From assembly GCA_044225565.1 (NCBI GenBank), contig JBGAIL010000243.1, positions 1 to 6,266 on the forward strand: a DNA stretch of 6,266 bases, read 5' to 3'. Position numbers and translations under genes: made by a program. Below the pieces are notes generated by a model, which saw nothing but the letters and a program-made list of their open reading frames with translations, had not been told where the DNA came from and ran no database searches. This stretch comes from CAVXAE01 sp044225565. Lineage in GTDB: Bacteria; Pseudomonadota; Gammaproteobacteria; Steroidobacterales; Steroidobacteraceae. Below, one piece after another: positions 6,189 through 6,266 of this stretch; within the stretch, counting starts at the first letter, position 1, and each line of letters begins with the position of its first letter.

Positions 6189-6218
6189 GGGGAAACTCCG
6201 GAGTGACTGAGGCGGGCG

Positions 6219-6247
6219 ATGCTATCGAACGAGTGGGGCGAGGTACA
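6219..6247 (-). promoter_or_regulatory. Candidate promoter of the cupin gene
   Basis: On the minus strand TGTACC (6247-6242) and TAGCAT (6224-6219) are spaced by 17 bases and match the sigma70 -35 and -10 consensus at 3 and 4 of 6 positions. Transcription would start near 6212, giving a short leader of about 24 bases that contains the ribosome binding site. Spacing and position are right, but the boxes are weak. Confidence 0.3.
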
Positions 6248-6250
6248 CGG

Positions 6251-6266
6251 CGCACCGGTTGGTGCG
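6251..6266. repeat. Perfect short inverted repeat at the right edge
   Basis: CGCACC (6251-6256) and GGTGCG (6261-6266) flank GGTT and make a 6-bp stem with a 4-base loop. The window ends on the last base of the repeat, so a longer structure or a following T tract cannot be judged. It may be a terminator stem of a neighbouring gene or an operator upstream of the cupin promoter. Confidence 0.3.

Noticed and set aside
5817..6206. Forward open frame starting at a TTG that overlaps the CocE-type stop codon
   Set aside because: It looks translationally coupled, but it is the complement of the cupin gene, has no ribosome binding site of its own kind and no recognisable domain.

Overview
The window is a GC-rich bacterial stretch carrying a run of exported hydrolases. 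Most of it is coding, with short gaps, Shine-Dalgarno-led starts and proteobacterial-style signal peptides. The protein families (DUF3471 serine hydrolase, M19 dipeptidase, S9 peptidase, CocE/NonD hydrolase with a PepX_C domain, EutQ-like cupin) are typical of hydrolase-rich environmental Proteobacteria such as the Steroidobacter/Xanthomonadales or Caulobacter/Sphingomonad groups. Acidobacteria cannot be excluded. This placement is inference from gene content only; there is no rRNA or other phylogenetic marker.

Layout. Positions 1-351 are the 3' end of a class C beta-lactamase-like serine hydrolase ending in a DUF3471 domain. After 34 bp comes a Tat-type secreted M19 'membrane dipeptidase' (386-1549), followed after 54 bp by a secreted S9 prolyl-oligopeptidase-type serine peptidase (1604-3625, start reset by its ribosome binding site). 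These three are co-directional and close enough to be one operon. A gap of 302 bp (3626-3927) holds a short relic resembling the C-terminal tail of an amidohydrolase, several palindromes, and the probable promoter and leader of the next gene. A secreted CocE/NonD-type alpha/beta hydrolase follows (3928-5820). A small cupin-fold protein lies on the opposite strand (5769-6188), its 3' end overlapping that of the hydrolase gene by 52 bp. The right edge holds a candidate promoter for the cupin gene and a small perfect hairpin.

How the genes may work together. All four forward-strand proteins belong to amide-, peptide- or ester-cleaving families. Three show export signals and the first is truncated, so its N-terminus is not visible. 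The simplest reading is a periplasmic set for breaking down peptides or acylated amino compounds, with the amidohydrolase relic as a lost further member. No transporter, TonB receptor, regulator, mobile element, tRNA, rRNA or CRISPR array is visible.

The most interesting point is that the M19 protein lacks the family's N-terminal HxD metal pair and has Gln at the bridging-Glu position, while keeping the other conserved His, Arg and Asp residues. I did not find convincing evidence of a wholly new system here.
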